Positions 59,849 through 64,000 of a stretch of DNA of 64,000 nucleotides are shown here, in pieces. A program made the position numbers and the translations under genes. This DNA comes from Halorubrum sp. BOL3-1 (GTDB taxonomy: Archaea; Halobacteriota; Halobacteria; Halobacteriales; Haloferacaceae), in NCBI RefSeq assembly GCF_004114375.1, contig NZ_CP034692.1, forward strand, positions 1,426,001 to 1,490,000, given 5' to 3'. How positions within the stretch are numbered: the first letter of the stretch is position 1; every line of letters begins with the position of its first letter. The notes beneath the pieces are model-generated. The model had not been told where the DNA came from and did no database searches. It saw only the letters and a list, made by a program, of their open reading frames with translations.

Positions 59849-60880
59849 ATGAACCAACTCGTCAACGGCGAGTGGCGAACCGACGCCTACGAGACGACGA
59901 ACGAGGAGGGAGCGTTCGAGCGCGGCGAGACCACCTTCCGGAACTGGGTCGCGGGCAGCGACGTGCCCGACCACGTCGACGCCGAACCGGACGAGCGTTT
60001 CCAGCCGGAGGCCGACCGGTATCACCTGTACGTCTCCTACGCCTGTCCGTGGGCGCACCGCACGCTCCTCGCCCGCTCCCTCCTGGGTCTCGAAGACGCG
60101 ATCGGCGTCTCGGTCGTCGACCCGTACCGCGGCGAGGGCGGCTGGCAGTTCAGTTCCGAGAAGGACGGCTGTACGCCCGATCACCTCCACGACAGCGACT
60201 ACCTCCGCGAGCTGTACGTCGAGGCGGACCCCGACGCCACCTGCCGCGTGACCGTCCCCGTGCTGTGGGACACCGAGGAGGAGACGATCGTCAACAACGA
60301 GTCCCGCGAGATCCTGCGGATGTTGTCGACCGCGTTCGCGGATCTGGGCAACGACGCGTCGCTCCTGCCCGACGCGAGCGACGACGCGACGGTCGCGGAC
60401 GTCGACGAGGCCATCACGGACATCTACGAGCCGATCAACAACGGCGTCTATCGCGCCGGCTTCGCGACCTCCCAAGGGGCCTACGACGACGCGATCGACG
60501 ACCTGTTCGACGCGCTCGACCGCTACGACGACCGCCTCGCGGACCGGCGCTACCTCGTCGGTGACTCGCTCACGGAGGCGGACATCTGTCTGTTCACGAC
60601 GCTGATCCGCTTCGATCAGGTGTACCACACGCACTTCATGTGTAACAAGCGGTTCGTCCACCAGTACGAGCACCTCTGGCCGTACCTGCGCGACCTCTAC
60701 CAGACCGAGGGCGTCGCCGAGACGGTGAACATGGACCACATCAAGGAACACTACTACACCACACACCCGGACGTGACGCCGACCGGGATCATCGCGCGCG
60801 GTCCCGACCTCGACTTCGAGGCGCCGCACGAGCGCGGCCTGCTCGCGGGAGCGCCGCCGACGCCGACCGCGGACGACTGA
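59849..60880 (+). CDS. Glutathionyl-hydroquinone reductase-like GST family protein
   Basis: A 343-residue protein of the Xi-class GST (YqjG/ECM4) family. The catalytic Cys is in SYACPWAHRTLLARSLLGLE (about 67), with VTVPVLWDTEEETIVNNESREILRML as the thioredoxin-like half and LVGDSLTEADICLFTTLIRFDQVYHTHFMCNKR as the helical domain (both split motifs of the family). The bacterial and yeast enzymes reduce glutathionyl-hydroquinones; haloarchaea mostly use gamma-glutamylcysteine, so the natural thiol may differ. Single gene with its own promoter. Confidence 0.88.
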   Translation: MNQLVNGEWRTDAYETTNEEGAFERGETTFRNWVAGSDVPDHVDAEPDERFQPEADRYHLYVSYACPWAHRTLLARSLLGLEDAIGVSVVDPYRGEGGWQFSSEKDGCTPDHLHDSDYLRELYVEADPDATCRVTVPVLWDTEEETIVNNESREILRMLSTAFADLGNDASLLPDASDDATVADVDEAITDIYEPINNGVYRAGFATSQGAYDDAIDDLFDALDRYDDRLADRRYLVGDSLTEADICLFTTLIRFDQVYHTHFMCNKRFVHQYEHLWPYLRDLYQTEGVAETVNMDHIKEHYYTTHPDVTPTGIIARGPDLDFEAPHERGLLAGAPPTPTADD

Positions 60881-60921
60881 ACGTCGACGGTCCGTGCGAC
60901 GACGGGGTTCGGTCGCGAGAC

Positions 60922-63066
60922 TTACGCCGCGCGAAGCACGACGGCGTCGTCGATTGCGAGTTCGTCGCCGTTGGCGACCGATTCACCCGAGATGAGATCG
61001 ATCGGATCGACTGATTCGTCCACCGACACCGACGCGGTGTCGGCGGCGAAGTTGAGCACGATCATGTACCTTTCCGTCCCGGCTTCGCGCGCATACGCGG
61101 TCACCGCGTCGTCCGCGTCGTCGCCGGCCGTGACCTCGTACTCGACGGGCTCGACGCTTCCGTCGCGGAGCGCCGGCGTCTCGTCCCGCAGCGACGCGAG
61201 CGAACGGTGGAACGAAGTGAGGTCGGCGTCGCCGTCGTGCCAGCGCATCGGGCCGCGCTGTTCCGGGACGCCGCGTTCCTGTCCGTAATATATCATCGGT
61301 GCGCCCGGGACGGTGAAGGTCGCCGCCACGGCCGCACGCAGCGAGGTTTCGTCACACTCGTCGATATAGCGGTCCTCGTCGTGGTTCTCGACATAGCGGA
61401 GGTGGACGGCCGAGTCTGGGAATCCCGCCCACGCCGCGTCGTCGAGCGAGTCGAGGACGGCGTCTGCGGGCCTCTCCCCCGAGCCGATGTCGCGGAGGGT
61501 CTCGTACAGGGTCGTGTCGTAGTGCATGTGGAACTCGCTCTCGTGGTAGTCGGCGTCCCGCGGGATCGTCTCGTCGAGCAGCAGGAAGTCGTCCGGGACG
61601 CGGTCGTTGACTTCCTTCCAGAACGCGTGGGAGACGCCCCACGCCACGTCGCAGCGGAAGCCGTCGACGACGTCCGCCCACTCGTCGACCACGTCGAGCA
61701 TCCACGACCTGACGGCGAGCGAGTCGTAGTTGAGGTTCGGGATGCGCTGCCAGTTGAAGTAGTACTCGGGGATGTCCTCGCCCCCCGCTTGAACGCTGGC
61801 CCACTCCACGTCGACGACGTTGCGGTCGGCGTCGACGCGACGGAAGTGGTCGGCGTACGCGTCGACACCCGCGGAGTGCAGTTGGAACGCCGGGTGATCC
61901 CGTGACGTGTGGTTGATGACGAGGTCGAAGACCACCCTGATCCCGCCCTCGTGACAGCGGGCGACGAGCGATTCGAACGCCTCCCGGGAGCCGAGGTCGT
62001 CGGCGGTGTCGAAGTAGTCGGTGATGTGATACCCGTGCGTCGTCGGACTGGCGAGAACGGGCGTCAGCCAGAGGCAGTCGACCCCGAGGGACTCGAGGTA
62101 CTCGACTCGGCGTTCTATCTCGTCGAACGTCGGCGGCAGGGTCTCACCGGCGAACGAGCGGACGAACATCTCGTACACTGTCGGCGACTCGGCCCACTCG
62201 GGCGGGTCGTTCGGACGGACCACGGAGACGGAGTCGGAGCCGACCGCGCTGAGGACCACGGTGTCGCCGATGCTGCGACGCTCTCCCGCGGTGACGGCGT
62301 GGATGCGGGCGCGCTCCGAGAGGGTATCGGCCGGCACGCGGAGTTCGCGACCGTCGACGGTCACGTCGCCGTCGTCGAGCTCGTCGCGCCCGTCGATGTA
62401 GAACTCGACGGGGAGGTCGTCGTTCGAGTAGCCGCTGTCGGGAGCGCTCTCCGGCGTCGCCGCGACCACGACTTCGTCCCCTTGTGCCGTCGCGTCGAGC
62501 CGGATGCGAGGACGCCCCGGCCCGTCGACCTCGGCGCTGGTCCCGACGCCTTCCGCGAGGTCGTCGTTCACCGCGAACGACGCGGTGTGTTCGCCCGGGA
62601 GCAACCGCGCGTCGAGGACGTAGTCGTCGCCGACGCGTCGCGGGCGATCGGTGGCGAGCAGGTGATCGTTGAACGGACCGCTGACCGAGACGGGCGTCGA
62701 GTCGCGTTCCGACGCCGATATCGGGAGGTCGTCCGCGGGGATCGAGAACCGCGCGTCGCGTCGCTCGTCGGGAAAGGCACGGACCGTCAGACCGTGGATT
62801 CCGTCCGGAGCGTCGAGTTCGACGACGTACGTACCGGGGATGTCCGGATGGAAGTGGACGACCGGCCCCCGTTCGTTCTCGCGACGCTCGGGGACCGGAT
62901 AGCCCGCGGGCGTGCCTACCGAGAGCTCGTCGCCGGCTTCGAAGGCGCTCTCGGCGGGCGCGGCGTCGACCGACCACCGGTACACCCCGTCGGGGTCGGG
63001 AGTTCGCGGGGCCAGTTCGACGGATTCACCGACCGAGACGAAGCGAGGTGGACCGGGATGGTGCAT
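60922..63066 (-). CDS. Alpha-amylase family (GH13) glycoside hydrolase, cytoplasmic
   Basis: A 714-residue enzyme with no signal peptide, so intracellular. About 290 N-terminal residues form beta-rich modules (GTYVVELDAPDGIHGLTVRAF and the following sheet), as in cyclomaltodextrinase/neopullulanase-type enzymes. The catalytic barrel then has region I VVFDLVINHTSRDHP, region II VDGFRCDVAWGV (nucleophile Asp about 473), region III LLLDETIP (acid/base Glu about 500) and region IV VENHDEDR (Asp about 563). It ends with a beta-sandwich. It probably cuts maltodextrins brought in by the ABC transporter whose permease gene lies just upstream. Confidence 0.9.
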   Translation of the reverse strand: MHHPGPPRFVSVGESVELAPRTPDPDGVYRWSVDAAPAESAFEAGDELSVGTPAGYPVPERRENERGPVVHFHPDIPGTYVVELDAPDGIHGLTVRAFPDERRDARFSIPADDLPISASERDSTPVSVSGPFNDHLLATDRPRRVGDDYVLDARLLPGEHTASFAVNDDLAEGVGTSAEVDGPGRPRIRLDATAQGDEVVVAATPESAPDSGYSNDDLPVEFYIDGRDELDDGDVTVDGRELRVPADTLSERARIHAVTAGERRSIGDTVVLSAVGSDSVSVVRPNDPPEWAESPTVYEMFVRSFAGETLPPTFDEIERRVEYLESLGVDCLWLTPVLASPTTHGYHITDYFDTADDLGSREAFESLVARCHEGGIRVVFDLVINHTSRDHPAFQLHSAGVDAYADHFRRVDADRNVVDVEWASVQAGGEDIPEYYFNWQRIPNLNYDSLAVRSWMLDVVDEWADVVDGFRCDVAWGVSHAFWKEVNDRVPDDFLLLDETIPRDADYHESEFHMHYDTTLYETLRDIGSGERPADAVLDSLDDAAWAGFPDSAVHLRYVENHDEDRYIDECDETSLRAAVAATFTVPGAPMIYYGQERGVPEQRGPMRWHDGDADLTSFHRSLASLRDETPALRDGSVEPVEYEVTAGDDADDAVTAYAREAGTERYMIVLNFAADTASVSVDESVDPIDLISGESVANGDELAIDDAVVLRAA

Positions 63067-63155
63067 ACACAGGGGGACGAGTGAAGATGTATCACGGTTG
63101 TGATTTGATAGAAACCCGAGAGAGAATCAAAAAAAGATCGTCAACGCGTGTGGTC

Positions 63156-64000
63156 TCACCCTTCCATTCCACCGAACGAGAGGCCGTCTTCGACGGACCG
63201 CTGTGCCGCGAAGTAGACGATCGCCACGGGGAGCGCGAACAGGTTCGCGAACGCCGCGAAGCGGGTCCACGGCGTCGAGAACCGGCCCTCGGTCGCGAGG
63301 TTGTACAGCTCGACCGAGAGCGGGTAGTTATCCGGCGAGAGCAGCGTCTGGGCGATAATGAACTCGTTCCACCCGGCGAGCCAGACGAAGATGAGGACGA
63401 CGGCGAGCCCCGGCTTCGTCAGCGGGAGGATGACCTCCCGGATCGTGTCGAGGAAGCTCGCGCCGTCGACCATCGCCGCCTCCTCGTAGGAGACGGGGAT
63501 GTTGTCCATGTACGTTTTCAGCAGCCAGGTGTTGAACGGGATCGCGCCGGCGGCGTAGAACAGCCCGAGGACGAACAGGTTGTTCGTCAGCCCGTAGCTG
63601 CTGAACAGTGAGTAGAGAGCGACGAGCGTCGCGATCGACAGCCCGGCACCGATCTGCGTGAACAGCACGTAGCCGTAGAGGATCCGCTTGCGGCCGATGA
63701 ACTGCCGACGCGAGAACGCGTACGCCGCCGGGACGATCATCCCGAATCCGGCGGCGATCGTCACGCTCACCAGGTAGAGGCTGTTGAACACGGCACCGGG
63801 ACCGGTCTCGGTGCCGGCCCAGCGGAAGCTCACGGGCAGCAACCCGCCCCCGCCGCCGATGACGAGCTGGGGGTACCCCCAGTCGCCGTCGGCGAAGAAG
63901 AAGTTGGACTCGAACAGTACCCACCGGTACGCGTCGAGGTTGTACGTCGTCGGGTCGGGGAAGATCCCGCCGGTGTTGAACAGCCGGGTCCCCTCGGCGA
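63156..64000 (-). CDS. Sugar ABC transporter permease, MalG-like (partial)
   Basis: The frame runs in from the right edge and ends at 63156, giving 281 C-terminal residues. It shows the permease core of the carbohydrate CUT1 family: TIAAGFGMIVPAAYAFSR, the EAA loop YEEAAMVDGASFLDTIREVILPLTKPGL, and FIIAQTLLSPDNYPLSVELYNL, typical of MalG. The visible N-terminal part (AEGTRLFNTGGIFPDPTTYN, LDAYRWVLFESNFFF) is the periplasmic-facing loop near the first helix. With the amylase gene 89 nt downstream on the same strand, it suggests a maltose/maltodextrin operon continuing beyond the window. Confidence 0.88.
   Translation of the reverse strand, partial: AEGTRLFNTGGIFPDPTTYNLDAYRWVLFESNFFFADGDWGYPQLVIGGGGGLLPVSFRWAGTETGPGAVFNSLYLVSVTIAAGFGMIVPAAYAFSRRQFIGRKRILYGYVLFTQIGAGLSIATLVALYSLFSSYGLTNNLFVLGLFYAAGAIPFNTWLLKTYMDNIPVSYEEAAMVDGASFLDTIREVILPLTKPGLAVVLIFVWLAGWNEFIIAQTLLSPDNYPLSVELYNLATEGRFSTPWTRFAAFANLFALPVAIVYFAAQRSVEDGLSFGGMEG

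Overview
The window comes from the chromosome of an extremely halophilic archaeon, most likely close to Halorubrum. This is inferred from content, since no marker rRNA is present. Base composition is very GC-rich and the proteins are strongly acidic. Many genes are leaderless, with a TATA-like box ending about 23-26 nt before the start codon. Archaeal or haloarchaeal hallmark genes are present: glycerol-1-phosphate dehydrogenase, an AglJ-type N-glycosylation transferase, MBF1, halocyanin, a split cytochrome b, presenilin-type protease, DICT and FilR1-type regulators, and Tat-type signal peptides.

Layout. 1-8.3 kb: the start of a probable aldolase-family gene, a HAD hydrolase, an HD-domain protein, a frameshifted CoA-acylating-type aldehyde dehydrogenase, a 1308-residue wHTH/FilR1/P-loop NTPase/TPR fusion and a PUA protein. 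8.3-16.9 kb: presenilin-like protease, nitrilase-family amidase with an SRPBCC partner, small haloarchaeal proteins, a PhoU/AbrB regulator, a stand-alone CheY-like receiver, AglJ and a zinc-ribbon membrane protein. 16.9-29 kb: two peptide-type ABC transporter clusters. The first is divergently split and has no substrate-binding protein. The second is a complete five-gene operon on the minus strand whose binding protein is circularly permuted. 29-37.8 kb: AMP-binding-fold fragment protein, cupin, dnaJ, dnaK, tpiA, DICT protein, MBF1 and a frameshifted aroA. 38-45.5 kb: ArsA/Get3 ATPase, a translationally coupled membrane operon containing an amber-interrupted gene and an NMD3 C-terminal remnant, SDR, a frameshifted DUF2103-type gene, LysE-family exporter, G1P dehydrogenase and a DUF420 protein. 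45.6-53.5 kb: M28 peptidase, NAD-kinase-like protein and a respiratory cytochrome b/halocyanin cluster with its small accessory membrane proteins. 53.6-64 kb: HAD, MBL hydrolase plus radical SAM operon, small proteins, Hsp20, FAD oxidoreductase, glutathionyl-hydroquinone-reductase-like GST, a cytoplasmic alpha-amylase-family enzyme and a MalG-type sugar permease running off the right edge.

Most notable points. (1) The dipeptide-type substrate-binding protein at 26946-28964 has its C-terminal third moved to the front, directly after the lipobox and Gly/Asp linker, so it reads as a circular permutation of a family 5 binding protein. (2) A roughly 180-310 bp dispersed repeat occurs three times in the same orientation. 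Its hairpin stems change sequence while keeping pairing, which suggests a structured RNA. (3) Three genes each lack exactly one G in a G-run, and one gene carries two CAG-to-TAG changes. Whether these are real decay or sequence error affects how this region is read. (4) Several proteins keep their fold signature but lack catalytic residues (ALDH, SDR, NAD-kinase-like).

The working units visible are two peptide importers, a quinol-oxidising cytochrome b module delivering electrons to a membrane-bound copper protein, the DnaK/DnaJ chaperone pair, and the beginning of a maltodextrin uptake and breakdown unit.
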